Origin: Ehretia macrophylla
Taxonomy: Eukaryota; Streptophyta; Magnoliopsida; Boraginales; Ehretiaceae
Length of the DNA: 64,000 nt
Reading direction: 5' to 3'
NCBI GenBank assembly: GCA_037974665.1
Contig: CM075775.1
Location: 68,372,945 to 68,436,944, forward strand
Position numbers and translations under genes: made by a program. This document shows, piece after piece, positions 22,849 through 35,717 of this stretch; position 1 is the stretch's first letter, and each line of letters opens with the position of its first letter. The notes under the pieces were generated by a model. The model was not told the origin of the DNA. It worked only from the letters and a program-made list of their open reading frames with translations, and searched no databases.

Positions 22849-25612
22849 TGTGACACCCCGATCCCTCTCGAGACCGGGAGTTCTATCAATCGATCTAATC
22901 TCAACCCAAACCAAACCCGGGCATAAATTTTCAGGGAAAACGGACGGAGACTCCCCTTTTTCTAGGCGAAAAGTAGAACCTGCAACAGCATATAAGTGGA
23001 CCAACATCGAGTCCAACCATACAAACACCTCAAGGCCATCCGAGCCTTGGTTCTCAACAATTAAATCACAAGTAAATATACATACATGCTTAGCAGTTAA
23101 ACTACACCAACCTATTGCATAAGTTAGACTGTCATATCTTTCTATCTTTTTTCCTTTGTCATTACAAACATACATTGAAATTAAGCTACATCAACTAGAT
23201 ACATAATCTAACTTATCAACCACTTCAATAATCTAATGAAACTTATATTACATTCTTTTTTTAGCAATAAATACAACAACACATAAACATACATCTTTGC
23301 ATCTTTGACAACTCAAGCCACATAGCACGCAAGACAACTCTTGAAGCACGAACATTCACGTAATCACGAACTATCCCGCTAACATGGCATTTCCTGAAAT
23401 GTGGTGGTGAGGAGTGAGTATACACAACACGTATACTCAGTGAGGGCGAGACAGTTAACGAGGTGGAGAGAAAGAAGTTCATGCAATGCAAATAGATAGT
23501 TAATCAATACAATCAATAAAAAGGCATTGAATATAAACAACAAAACAATAAACCATTAGGAAAGCATTAACACAACCAATCAAAGCTATACCACACTTTG
23601 AAGGCTATGGTTCACTCGAGCGAGTAATGTACCGATCACGATTCCGATGACTTTAACGATGACGCAACAGCCCAAACCACCTTATAACACCAGTTTGGAA
23701 TACCCCGGAAGTATCCATCAATCTACGACCCAAAACTCCCTAGGAGGCAACCCAAGCGAGAAGAGGGAATAGCTACGGAGCTAGAGCAACCAACACTGGC
23801 AACCCGAGGCTACCCAGAGAGGCCCATCACTCACGTACGAGACACTATGCAATGCAAGACACGATACAAGCGATAAACGAGCGATAGCACAACAATACAA
23901 ACTAGTGGCAACAAACGAGATATCAAGCAATCACAATCAATACTAGCATTCAATTAACTTTTCAAGCATATCAAGCAATAATAAGAAACAATAACACCAA
24001 TTAAACAAGTAACAATAGTTCAAACATGAAAACGACAAATATCACTATTCAATCTCTAACTTCCAAAGGCAATTATGAGCAAACGAGCTACGAGATTAGG
24101 AAACCGATTTCACTACATTCACTCAGGCACTACAAGGCACGTTTTTATATCACCAAACTTCACTTACTCACCCGAGGCCCGAAAGTCCACCTACTGCGTT
24201 TGAACTACAACTATGCTAACCGGTCACTCAATCAACGCCACAATAGCGCCAAAAGTGCTTCCATGCCCTCAATTGTAAAACCCCCAACTCAATTCGAGCA
24301 CGGTCAACTTTTGGTCAAACGGCCCCTTTACGTTTCTTTGTCTAATTTCCAATTTTAACAAAGGCCGGTCCGTTTTTATTGCACATTTTATCTTTCTAGC
24401 ATTAATGGCACCTATCCAAATCAAGAAATCGCAATTCGGATCAAAAATCCAAAAATCTAGGGTTTTACTATTCATTTTTACTATTCATATTCTTCCCTAA
24501 TTCAAATACGTAATTTCAACCGTAAAAATTGCTAAATAACTAACAAGCAATGCTCTACGAACCCTAAGCAAGCTATTTCAAGCAATAACAGGCATTATAA
24601 CGTGATAAATATCAAATCTGAAAAATTGAATCAAAAATCAAATTTATATAAAAATGCACAAAAACGTGAAAACCCTCACAGAGATTGAAGACCAAGACCC
24701 GCAGGAACCCTAGCCACGACCCTCGTCCGATTCCACGCGAGATTGTGCAAGAAAAATGCAAAACAATTTTTTTTTCTTTTCACCTTAACCTTCGGCCAAA
24801 GGGGGGGGCAAAATGGGTATTTTGGCTTTTGTTTTTGAGTTTATTTTGCTTGGTTTTTGTTTTATAAGATGATAAGGGCAAAATGGTAAAAAGGCAAGGT
24901 CAAATTCAAGTTAAAAAAATGTCAAACAAGCTTATTTAATTAGCATTTAGTCTAATTCAAGTTAAAACAATGCAATTTAATGAAAAACAATTAAAACTAG
25001 TTAAATTAAGCGAAAAATATTTTTCACTAAGTCCGAAGAATATTTCTCTAACTCTCATTTTTGAAATACTACGATTGAACAGTCAATAATCGATCGCTAA
25101 TAAGGTGATGAGCAATAATATAAAACTTTAATTCTTTGAAAAGTAGAATAGTAGAATAGTTTAAAATTCACTCCGGCTTGGAGTTACTTTTCTCATTTAT
25201 TTGAAAACTGTGTGATTTTAATGCAAAACAACCAAAACCGATTATTAAAATAATCAAAACAATCAAGGTAATCAATATTCATTTAAAATAATTAATTTAA
25301 CTATTTCTAGAGCATTTTAAAGAATTATGAAGTTAATGTTAAGTTACAAACGAACAAATAAATATAAACATGAAATCAAGTGCAATTAAATATTAACATT
25401 TAAGATGACACTTAATTAATCACAAGAGAATAAATTCAATTACTACAATTATCAGAAATAGGTAATAATCTTTTAATCAATTAATATAAATCCTTTTCGA
25501 ATTCTTCTAAAAGAAATATCAAAACAGTGAAAATTAGATGATTTAACTAATTAAACATTTAATCAAATGCAGTCAAGTGCTATTAAATGCATGTCGGGTT
25601 CGGGTTATCACA
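22849..25612 (-). repeat. Right LTR of LARD-like element (5' LTR in sense orientation), family A
   Basis: 2,764 bp, about 99% identical to the left LTR. Its hairpin is at 23415-23439 and its core at 23661-23870. It ends TTATCACA next to the resumed 5S gene. No protein gene is supported in it. Confidence 0.95.
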
Positions 25613-25647
25613 TGTGACCCCCTAGGAAGTCCTCGTGTTGCACCCAC
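25613..25647 (+). pseudogene. 5S rRNA gene copy 28, 3' part
   Basis: TGTGA (the duplicated target) followed by 5S positions 91-120, ending CACCCAC. Separated from its 5' part by the 7.3-kb element; it keeps its downstream T-runs but has no promoter of its own. Confidence 0.93.
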
Positions 25648-26204
25648 TTTTCAATTATTTTTGCCCTGGTTAGGGTTGCCAAGATACTTTATCTACCAAA
25701 TCTCTATTACCGAATCCCACAGAACATTGGGCAAGACAACTTCGCTCCACGTAGAGGCCGGGCCCGCAAACTGAGGGCGTAGGGTTTGTGACCAGGTCTC
25801 CGTTGCTACGGTGCCCATAACTTTTGTTTCGTAAGGAGTTACGCGGCGCACAACATACCGTTGCAAAGCTCTCTGAGAGCTCTACGACGGGGGCAACTAG
25901 CTTGCTCGGTGCACCCATTTTTTGAGCCCAAAATCAAACTTTTTCATCAGTTTCAGGCCACTTTTGTTCTTTTGCTCTATTTTTCCGTCCCAGATCGTAT
26001 GTTGTGAGCTGTTAAAAGGACGACAACCTGACTCGCAGGACATCAGAGGGTCCTACAATGTGTCGATATCACATCTTGCCAGGAAGCTGCGTTGTTGAAG
26101 CGGATGGGTTGTCGTTAAGCCCCTTGGGCCTTTTGAATAGGCCATCTCTCTAGGCTTGCACTGTGAACCGTTAAAACATATAGCAATTGTGCCCTCAACA
26201 TGAC

Positions 26205-26324
26205 GGGTGCGATCATGCCAGCACTAATGCACTGGATCCCATCAGAACTCTGAAGTTAAGCATGCTTGGGCGAGAGTAGTACTAGGATGGGTGACCCCTT
26301 GGGAAGTCCTCGTGTTGCACCCCC
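26205..26324 (+). rRNA. 5S rRNA gene, copy 29
   Basis: Full length. Changes: A13G, C29T, C47T, G58A, C95T. Confidence 0.9.
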
Positions 26325-26881
26325 TTTTCAATTTTTTTTGCCCCGGTTAGGGTTGCCAAGATACATTATCCACCAAATCTCTATTACCGAATCCCACGGA
26401 ACATTGAGCAAGACAACTTCACTTCACGTAGAGGCCGAGCCAGCAAACCGAGGGCGTAGGGTTTCTGACCAGGTCTCCGTCGCTCCGGTGCCTATAACTT
26501 TTGATCTGTAAGGAGTTACGCGGTGCACAGCATACCGTTGCAAAGAACTTTGAGAGCTCTACGATGGGGGCAGTGAGCTTGCTCGCTGTGCCCGTTTTGG
26601 GAGCCCAAAATTGAACATTTTCATCTGTTTCAGGAGACTTTTGTTCTTTTGCTCTATTTTTCCGTCACGGATCGTACGTCGTGGGCTGTTAAAAGGACGA
26701 CAACCTGACTCGCGGGACATAATAGGGCCTTACAACATGTCGATATCATGTCTTGCGAGGATGCTGCCTTGTTGAAGCGGATGGGTTGTCGTTACGCCCA
26801 TTGGGCTGTTTGAATAGGCCATCTCTCAAGGCTGGGACTATGAACCGTTAACACATATAGGAATTGTGCCGTAAACATGAC

Positions 26882-27001
26882 GGGTGCGATCATACAAGCA
26901 CTAATGTACCGGATCCCATTAGAACTCCGAAGTTAAGCTTGCTTGGGCGAGAGTAGTACTAGGATGGGTGACCCCCTGAGAAGTCCTCGTGTTGCACCCC
27001 A
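26882..27001 (+). rRNA. 5S rRNA gene, copy 30
   Basis: Full length. Changes: C15A, C26T, C39T, G58T, G98A, C120A. Same subtype as copies 27 and 36. Confidence 0.9.
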
Positions 27002-27557
27002 TTTTCAATTTTTTTTGCCCTGGTTAGGGTTGTCAAAATACTTTATCCACCAAATCTCTATTACCGAATCCCACGGAACATTGGGCAAGACAACTTAGCT
27101 TCATGTAGAGGCCGGGCCCGCAAACCAAGGGCGTAGGGTTTGTGACCAGGTCTCCGTCGCTTCGGTGCCCATAACTTTTGATCCGTAAGGAGTTACGTGG
27201 CGCACAGCATACCGTTGCAACGCTCTCTGAGAGCTCTAGGAAGGGGCAGCCAGCTTGCTCGCTGTGCCCATTTTTGGAGCCCAAAATCGAACGTTTTCAT
27301 CAGTTTTGGGCCATTTTTCTTCTTTTGCTGTGTTGTTCCGTCCCGTATCGTATGTCGTGAGCAGTTAAGAGGACGACAACCTGACTCGCCGTACATATGA
27401 GGGCCCTACAACGTGTCGATATCACGTTTTACGAGGTTGCTACGTTCTTGAAGCGGATGGGTTGTCGTTAAGCCCATTGGGCCTTTTGAATGGGCCATCT
27501 CTCTAGGCTGGCATTGTGAACCGTTAACACATATAGGAATTGTGCCGTCAACATGAC

Positions 27558-27676
27558 GGGTGCCATCATACCAGCACTAATGCACCGGATCCCAACCGAA
27601 CTCAGAAGTTAAGCGTGCTTGGGGGAGGTAGTACTAGGATGGGTGACCCCCTGGGAAGTCCTCGTGTTGCACCCGC
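27558..27676 (+). rRNA. 5S rRNA gene, copy 31 (1-bp deletion)
   Basis: 119 bp; one base lost between 67 and 71 (GGGGGAGGTAG), as in copy 28. Other changes: G7C, T38A, A40C, C47A, C119G. The lost base is in the intermediate element of the internal promoter. Confidence 0.88.
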
Positions 27677-28232
27677 TTTTCAATTTTTTTTGCCATGGTT
27701 AGGGTTGCCAAGATACTTTATCCACCAAATCTCTATTACCGAATCCCACAGAACATTGGGCAAGACAACTTTGCTCCACGAAGAGGCCGGGCCTGCAAAC
27801 CGAGGGCGTAGGGTTTGTGGCCAGGTCTCCGTCGCTACGGTGCCCATAACTTTTGATCCGTAAGGAGTTACGCGGCGCACAACATACGTTGCAAAGCTCT
27901 CTGAGAGCTCTATGACGGGGGCAACTAGCTTGCTCGTTGTACCCATTTTTGGAGCCCAAAATCAAAGTTTTTCATCAGTTTCAGGCCACTTTTGTTCTTT
28001 TGCTCAATTTTTCTGTTCCGGATCGTATGTTGTGAGCTGTTAAAAGGACGACAACCTGACTCGCAGGACATCAGAGGGTCCTACAACTTGTCGATATCAA
28101 GTCTTGCGAGGATGCTGCGTTGTTGAAGCAAATGGGTTGTCGTTAAGCCCATTGGGCCTTTTGAATGGGCTATCTCTCTAGGCTGGCACTGTGAACCGTT
28201 AACACATATAGGAATTGTGCCCTCAACATGAC

Positions 28233-28352
28233 GGGTGCGATCATACCAGCACTAATGCACCGGATCCCATCAGAACTTTGAAGTTAAGCGTACTTGGGCG
28301 AGAGTAGTACTTGGATAGGTGACCCCCTGGGAAGTCCTCGTGTTGTACCGCC
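28233..28352 (+). rRNA. 5S rRNA gene, copy 32
   Basis: Full length. Changes: C46T, C47T, G60A, A80T, G85A, C114T, C118G. Shares C46T, C47T and A80T with copy 34, 1,354 bp downstream. Confidence 0.9.
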
Positions 28353-28909
28353 TTTTCAATTTTTTTTGCCCTGGTTAGGGTTGCCAAGATACTTTATCCA
28401 CCAAATCTCTATTACCGAATCCCACGGAACATTTGGCATGACAACTTCGCTTCACGTAGAGGCCGGGCCCGTAAACCGAGGGCGTAGGGTTTGTGACCAG
28501 GTCTCTGTCATTCCGGTGCCCATAACTTTTGATCCGTAAGGAGTTACGCGGCGCACAGCATACCGTTGCAAAGCACTCTGAGAGCTCTACGATGGGGGCA
28601 GCAAGCATGCTCGCAGTGCCCATTTTGGGAGACCAAAATCGAACGTTTTCATCTATTTTAGGCCACTTTTGTTCTTTCGCTCTATTTTTCCGTCACGGAT
28701 CATACGTCGTGAGCTGTTTAAAGGACGATAACCTGACTCGCGGAACATAAGAGGGCCTTACAATGTGTCGATATCACGTCTTGCGAGGATGCGGCGTTGT
28801 TGAAGCAGATGTGTTGTCATTAGGCCCATTGGGCCGTTTGAATGGGCCATCTCTCTAGGCTGGTTCTGTGAACTGTTAACACATATAGGAATTGTGCCCT
28901 AAACATGAC

Positions 28910-29029
28910 GGGTGCGATCATACCCGCACTAATGCACCGGATCCCATCAGAACTCCGAAGTTAAGCGTGCTTGGGTGAGAGTCGTACTAGGATGGTTGAC
29001 CCCGTGAGAAGTCCTCGTCTTGCACCCCC
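28910..29029 (+). rRNA. 5S rRNA gene, copy 33
   Basis: Full length. Changes: A16C, C67T, A74C, G87T, C95G, G98A, G110C. Confidence 0.9.
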
Positions 29030-29586
29030 TTTTCAATTTTTTTTGCCTTGGTTAGGGTTGCCAAGATACTTTATCCACCAAATCTCTATTACCGAATCCC
29101 ACAGAACATTGGCCAATACAACTTCAATCCACGAAGCGGCCGGGCCTGCAAACCGAGGGCGTAGGGTTTGTGACCAGGTCTCCGTCGCTACGGTGCCTAT
29201 AACTTTTGATCCGTAAGGAGTTACGCGGCGCACAACATACCGTTGCAAAGCTCTTTGAGAGCTCTACGACGGGGACAACTAGCTTGCTCGCTGTACCCAT
29301 TTTTGGAGCCCAAAATCAAAGTTTTTCATCAGTTTCAGGCCACTTTTGTTCTTTTGCTCTATTTTTCCGTCCCGGATCGTATGTCGTGAGCTGTTAAGAG
29401 GACGACAACCTGACTCGAAGGACATAAGAGGGTCCTACAACATGTCGATATCACGTATTGCGAGGATGCTGCGTTGTTGAAGCAGATGGGTTTTCGTTAA
29501 GCCCATTGGGCCTTTTAAATGGGCCATCTCTCTAGGCTGGCACTGTGAACCGTTAACACATATAAGAATTGTGCCCTCAACATGAC

Positions 29587-29706
29587 GGGTGCGATCATAC
29601 CAGCACTAATGCACCGGATCCCATCAGAACTTTGAAGTTAAGCGTGCTTGGGCGAGAGTAGTACTTGGATGGGTGACCCCCTGGGAAGTGCTCGTGTTGC
29701 ACCCTC
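29587..29706 (+). rRNA. 5S rRNA gene, copy 34
   Basis: Full length. Changes: C46T, C47T, A80T, C104G, C119T. Two-unit paralogue of copy 32. Confidence 0.9.
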
Positions 29707-30228
29707 TTTTCAATTTTTTTTGCCCTGGTTAGGGTTGCCAAGATACTTTATCCACCAAATCTCTATTACCGAATCCCACGGAACATTTGGCATGACAACT
29801 TCGCTTCACTTAGAGGCCGGACCTGCAAACCGAGGGTGTAGGGTTTGTGACCAGGTCTCCGTCGCTCCGGTGCCCATAACTTTTGATCCGTAAGGAGTTA
29901 CGCGGCGCACAGCATACCGTTGCAAAGCACTTTGAGAGCTCTACGATGGGGGCAGCGAGCATGCTCGCTGTGCCTGTTTTGGGAGACCAAAATCGAACGT
30001 TTTCATCTGTTTCAGGCCACTTTTGTTCTTTTGCTCTATTTTTCCGTCACTGATCGTACGTTGTGAGCTGTTTAAAGGGCGACAACCTGACTCGCAGAAC
30101 ATAAGAGGGCCTTACAACGTGTCAATATCACGTCTTGCGAGAATGCGGCGTTGTTGTAGCGGATGGGTTGTCGTTAGGCCCACTGGGCCGTTTCAATGGG
30201 CCATCTCTCTAGGCTGGGACTGTGAACC

Positions 30229-30312
30229 ATCAAAACTCCAAAGTTAAGCGTGCTTGGGTGAGAGTCGTACTAGGATGGGTGACCCCTTGAGAAGTCCTCG
30301 TGTTGCACCCCC
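30229..30312 (+). pseudogene. 5S rRNA gene copy 35, 5'-truncated
   Basis: Only 5S positions 37-120 remain (84 bp). GTGAAC from the spacer joins directly to CATCAAAACTCC, so one deletion removed the upstream promoter and the first 36 bases of the gene. A CC/CCC microhomology is possible at the join. Internal box A to box C is present, but neither the start site nor the TATA-like box is. Confidence 0.9.
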
Positions 30313-30865
30313 TTTTCAATTTTTTTTGCCCTGGTTAGGGTTGCCAAGATACTTTATCCACCAAATCTCTATTACCGAATCCCACAAAACATTGGGCAGG
30401 ACAACTTTGCTTCACGTGGAGGCTAGGCCCGCAAACCGAGGGTGTAGAGTTTGTGACCAGGTCTCCGTCGCTCCGGTGCCCATAATTTTTGATCTGTAAG
30501 GAGTTACGAGGTGCACAGCATACCGTTACAAAGCTTTCTGAGAGCTCATGGGGGCAGCAAGCTTGCTCGCTTTGCCCATTTTTGGCACCCAAAATCGAAC
30601 GTTTTCATCAGTTTTAGGCCACTTTTCTTCTTTTGCCCTATTTATTTGTCCCGAATCGTACGTCGTGAGCTGTTAAAAGGACGACAACCTGACTCTGGGT
30701 ACATCAGAGGGCCCTACAATGTGTCGATATCATGTCTTGCGAGGATGCTGCGTTGTTGAAGCGGATGGGTTGTCGTTAAGCCAATTGGGCCTTTTCAATG
30801 GGCCATCTCTCCAAGCTGGCACTGTGAACCGTTAACACATATAGAAATTGTGCCCTCAACATGAC

Positions 30866-30985
30866 GGGTGCGATGATACAAGCACTAATGTACCGGATCC
30901 CATCAGAACTCCGAAGTTAAGAGTGCTTGGGCGAGAGTTCTACTAGGATGGGTGACCCCCTGGGAAGTCCCCGTGTTGCACCCCC
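30866..30985 (+). rRNA. 5S rRNA gene, copy 36
   Basis: Full length. Changes: C10G, C15A, C26T, C57A, A74T, G75C, T106C. C10G, C15A and C26T also occur in copy 27. Confidence 0.9.
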
Positions 30986-31542
30986 ATTTCAATTTTTTTT
31001 GCCCTGGTTAGGGTTGCCAAGATACATTATCCACCAAATCTCTATTACCGAATCCCACGGAACATTGGGCAAGACAACTTCGCTTCACGTAGAGGCCGGG
31101 CCTGCAAACCGAGGGCATAGGGTCTGTGACCAGGTCTCCGTCGCTCCGGTGCCCATAACTTTTGATACGTAAGGAGTTACGCGACGCACAACATACCGTT
31201 GCAAAGCTCTCTGAGAGCTCTACGACTGGGGCAACCAGCTTGCTCGCTGTGCCCATTTTTGGAGCCCAAAATTGAACGTTTTCATTAGTTTCAAGCCAGT
31301 TTTGTTCTTTTGCACTATTTTTCCGTCTTGGATCGTACGTTGTGAGCTGTTAAAAGGATGACAACCTGACTCGCGGGACTTCAGAGGGTCCCGTAACGTG
31401 TCGATATCACGTCTTGTGAGGATGCTGCGTTGTCAAAGCAGATGGGTTGTTGTTGGGCCCATTGGGCCTTTTGAATGGGCCATCTCTCTAGGCTGGCACT
31501 GTGAACCGTTAACACATATAGGAATTGTGCTCTCAACATCAC

Positions 31543-31662
31543 GGGTGCGATCATACCAGTACTAATGCCCCGAATCCCATAAGAACTCCGAAGTTAAGCG
31601 TGCTTGGGCGAGAGTAGTACTAGGATGGGTGACCCCCCGGGAAGTACTCGTGTTGCACCCCC
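31543..31662 (+). rRNA. 5S rRNA gene, copy 37
   Basis: Full length. Changes: C18T, A27C, G31A, C39A, T96C, C104A. The internal promoter is intact through position 95. Confidence 0.9.
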
Positions 31663-32219
31663 TTTTCAATTTTTTTTGCCCTGGTTAGGGTTGCCAAGAT
31701 ACTTCATCCACCAAATCTCTATTACCGAATCCCACTGAACATTGGGCAAGACAACTTCGCTTCACGTAGAGGCTGGGCCCGCAAACCGAGGGCGTAGGGT
31801 TTGTGACCAGGTCTCTGTCGCTGCGGTGGCCATAACTTTTGATCCGTAAGGAGTTACGCGGCGCACAACATATCGTTGCAAAACTCTCTGAGAGCTCTAC
31901 GACGGGGGCAGCGAGCTTGCTCGCTATGCCCGTTTTTGGAACCCAAAATCGAACGTTTTCATTAGTTTCAGGCCACTTTTGTTCTTTTGCTCTATTTTTC
32001 CGTCCCGGATCGCATGTCGTGAGATGTTAAAAGGACGACAACATGACTCGCGGGACATCAGCGGGCCCTACAATTTGTCGATATCACGTCTTGTGAGGAT
32101 ACTGCGTTGTTGAAGTGGATGGGTTGTCGTTAAGGCCATTAGGCCTTTCGAATGGGCCATCTCTCTTGGCTGGCACTATGAACCGTTAACACATATAGGA
32201 ATTGGGCCCTCAACAACAA

Positions 32220-32339
32220 GGGTGCGATCATACCAGCACTAATGCACCGGATCCCAACAGAACACTGAAGTTAAGCGTGCTTGAGCGAGAGTAGTACTAG
32301 GATGGGTGACCCCCTGGGAAGTCCTCGTGTTGCACCCCC
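32220..32339 (+). rRNA. 5S rRNA gene, copy 38
   Basis: Full length. Changes: T38A, T45A, C47T, G65A. The bases before the start are altered (AACAACAA), so the -1 C is lost. Confidence 0.9.
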
Positions 32340-32894
32340 TTTTCAATTTTTTTTGCCCTGGTTAGGGTTGCAAAGATACTTTATCCACCAAATCACTATT
32401 ACCGAATCCCAAGGAACATTGGGCAAGACAACTTTGCTTCACGTAGAGGCCGGGCCCGCAAACCGAGGGCGAAGGGTTTGTGACCAGGTCTCCGTCGCTC
32501 CGGTGCCCATAACTTTTGATCCGTAAGGAGTTACGTGGTGCACAGCATACAATTGCAAACTCTCTGAGAGCTCTACGACAGGGGCAGCTAGCTTGCTCGC
32601 TGTGCCATTTTTGGTGCCCAAAATCGAACGTTTTCATCAGTTTCAGGCCAATTTTCTTCTTTTGCTTTGTTTTTCCATCCCGTATCGTACGTCGTGAGCT
32701 GTTAAAAGGACGACAACTTGACCCGCGTTACATCAGAGGGCCCTACAATGTGTTGATATCACGTCTTGCGAGGATGTTGCGTTGTTGAAGAGGATGGGTT
32801 GTCGTTAAGCCCATTGGACCTTTTGAATGGGCCATCTCTCTAGGCTGGCACTGTGAACCGTTAACACATATAGGAATTGTGCCCTCAACAAGAC

Positions 32895-33014
32895 GGGTGC
32901 AATCATACCAGCACTAATGCACCGAATCCCATTAGAACTCCAAAGTTAAGCATGCTTGGGCGAGAGTAGTACTAGGATGGGTGAGCCCCTGGGAAGTCCT
33001 CGTGTTGCACCCCC
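32895..33014 (+). rRNA. 5S rRNA gene, copy 39
   Basis: Full length. Changes: G7A, G31A, C39T, G48A, G58A, C91G. Confidence 0.9.
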
Positions 33015-33571
33015 TTTTCAATTTATTTTGCCCTGGTTAGGGTTGCCAAGATACTTTATCCACCAAATCTCTATTACCGAATACCATGGAACATTGGGCA
33101 AGACAACTTCACTTCACATAGAGGCTAGGCCCGCAAACCGAGGGCGTAGGGTTTGTGACTAGGTCTCCGTCGCTCCGGTGCCCATAACTTTTGATTCGTA
33201 AGGAGTTACGCGGCGCACAACATACCGTTGCAAAGCTCTCTGAGAGCTCTACGACGGGGGCAGCAAGCGCGCTTGCTATGCCCATTTTTGGAGCCCAAAA
33301 TCGAAGCTTTTCATCAGTTTCAGGCCACTTTTGTTCTTTTGCTCTATTTTTCAGTCCCAGAACGTACGTCGTGAGTTGTTAAAAGAACGACAACCTAACT
33401 CTCGGTACATCAGAGGGCCCTACAACATGTCGATATCACGTCTTGCGAGGATGCTGCGTTATTGAAGCGGATGGGTTGTTGTTAAGCCCATTGGGCCTTT
33501 TGAATGAGCCATCTCTTTAGGCTGGCACTATGAACTGTTAACACATATAAGAATTGTGCCCTCAACATGAC

Positions 33572-33691
33572 GGGTGTGATCATACCAGCACTAATGCACC
33601 GAATCCCATCAGAACTCCGAAGCTAAGCGTGCTTGGACGAGAGTAGTACTAGGACGGGTGACCCCTTGGGAAGTCCTCGTGTTGCACCCCC
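33572..33691 (+). rRNA. 5S rRNA gene, copy 40
   Basis: Full length. Changes: C6T, G31A, T52C, G66A, T84C, C95T. Confidence 0.9.
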
Positions 33692-34248
33692 TTTTCAATT
33701 TTTTTTGCCCTGGTTAGGGTTGCCAAGATACTTAATCCACCAAATCTCTATTACCGAATCCCACGGAACATTGGGCAAGACAACCTCGCTTCACGTAGAG
33801 GCTGGGCCCGCAAACCGAGGGCGTAGGGTTTGTGACCAGATCTCCGTCGCTCTGCTGCCCATAACTTTTGATCCGTAAGGAGTTACGCAGCGTACATCAT
33901 ACCGTTGCAAAGCTCTCTGAGAGCTCTACGACAGGGGTAGCCAGCTTGCTCACTTTGCTCATTTTTGGATCCCAAAATCGAACGTTTTCATCAGTTTTAG
34001 GCCACTTTTGTTCTTTTGCTCTATTTTTTCATCCCAGATCGTACGTCGTGAGCTGTTAAAAGGAAGACAACATGACTCGCGGTACATCAGAGGGCCCAAC
34101 AACATGTCGATATCACGTCTTGCGAGGATGCTACGTTGTTGGAGCGGATAGGTTGTCGTTAAGCCCATTGGGCGTTTTGAATTGGCCATCTCTCTAGGCT
34201 GGCACTGTGAACCGTTAACACATATAGGAATTGTGCCCTTAACATGAC

Positions 34249-34368
34249 GGGTGCGATCATACCAGCACTAATGCACTGAATCCCATTAGAACTCCGAAGC
34301 TAAGAGTGCTTGGGCGAGAGTAGTACTAGGATAGGTGACCCCCTGGGAAGTCCTCGTGTTGCACCCCC
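34249..34368 (+). rRNA. 5S rRNA gene, copy 41
   Basis: Full length. Changes: C29T, G31A, C39T, T52C, C57A, G85A. Confidence 0.9.
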
Positions 34369-34921
34369 TTTTCAATTTTTTTGGCCCTGGTTATGGTTGC
34401 CAAGATACTTTATCCACCAAATCTCTATTACCGAATCCCACGGAACATTGGGCAAGACAACTTCGCTTCACGTAGAGGCTGAGCCCGCAAACCGAGGGCA
34501 TAGGGTTTGTGACCAGGTCTTTGTCGCTCCGGTGCCCATAACTTTTTATCCGTAAGGAGTTGCGCAGCGCATAGCATATAGTTGCAAAGCTCTCTGAGAG
34601 CTCTATGACGGGGGCAGCGAGGTCGGTGTGCCCGTTTTTGGAGCACAAAATCGAATATTTTAAACAGTTTCAGGCCACTTTTCTTCCTTTGCTCTGTTTT
34701 TCCGTCCTGGATCGTACGTCGTGAGATGTTAAAAGGACGACAACCTGACTCGCGGGACATCAGAGGGCCCTACAACGTGTCGATATCACGTCTTGCGAGG
34801 ATGCTACGTTGTTGAAGCGGATGGGTTGTCGTTAAGCCCATTGGGCCTTTTGAATGGGCCATCTTTCTAGGCTGGCACTGTGAACCGTTAACACATATAG
34901 GAATTGTGCCCTCAATATCAC

Positions 34922-35041
34922 GGGTGCGATCATACCAGCACTAATGCACCGGATCCCATCAGAACTCCGAAGTTAAGCGTGCTTGGGCGAGAGTCGTACT
35001 TGGATGGGTGACCCCTTGGGAAGTCCTCGTGTTGCACACCC
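34922..35041 (+). rRNA. 5S rRNA gene, copy 42
   Basis: Full length. Only A74C, A80T, C95T and C117A; positions 1-73 are canonical. Confidence 0.92.
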
Positions 35042-35597
35042 TTTTCAATTTTTTTTGCCCTGGTTAGGGTTGTCAAGATACTTTATCCACCAAATCTCTA
35101 TTACCGAATCCCACGGAACATTGGGCAAGACAACTTCGCTTCACGTAGAGGTCGGGCCCGCAAACCGAGGGTCTAGGGTTTGTGACCAGGTTTTCATCGC
35201 TCCGGTGCCCATAACTTTTGATCCGTAAGGAGTTACGCAGCGCACAGCATACCGTTGCAAGGCTCTCTGAGAGCTCTATGATAGATGCAGCTAGCTTGCT
35301 CGCTGTGCCCTTTTTGGAGCCCAAAATCGAACGTTTTCATCAATTTCAGGCCACTTTTCTTCTTTGGCTATGTTTTTCCGTCCCGGATCGTACGTCGTGA
35401 GCTGTTAAAAGGACGACGACCTGACTCGCGGGATATCAGAGGACCCTACAATGTGTTGATATCACGTCTTGCGAGGATGCTGCTTTGTTGAAGTAGATGG
35501 GTTGTCGTTAAGCCCATTGGGCCTTTTGAATGGGCCATCTCTCAAGGCTGGCACTGTGAACCGTTAACACATATAGGAATTGTGCCCTCAACATGAT

Positions 35598-35717
35598 GGA
35601 TGCGATCATACCAGCACTAATGCACTGGATCTCATCAGAACTCCGAAGTTAAGCGTGCTTGGATGAGAGTAGTACTAGGATGGATGACCCTCTGTGAAGT
35701 CCTCGTGTCGCACCCCC
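35598..35717 (+). rRNA. 5S rRNA gene, copy 43
   Basis: Full length. Changes: G3A, C29T, C35T, G66A, C67T, G87A, C94T, G98T, T112C. Its spacer is the target of the chromovirus insertion at 35982. Confidence 0.9.

Larger units (their letters stand above)
18309..25612 (-). mobile_element. Non-autonomous LTR retrotransposon (LARD-like), minus orientation
   Basis: A 7,304-bp element with two 2.76-kb direct LTRs and a 1,777-bp internal region. The ends are TGTGA...TCACA. The flanks are GGTGA on the left and TGTGA on the right, a 5-bp target duplication with one mismatch. A primer-binding site complementary to initiator tRNA-Met sits beside the right LTR and a polypurine tract beside the left, both read on the minus strand. 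No gag, protease, reverse transcriptase or integrase motif is visible, so any transposition needed proteins from another element. The LTRs differ by roughly 1% by eye, so the insertion is relatively recent. Long LTRs with a non-coding core fit the LARD concept, although the LTR is shorter than that of classic LARDs. Confidence 0.9.
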
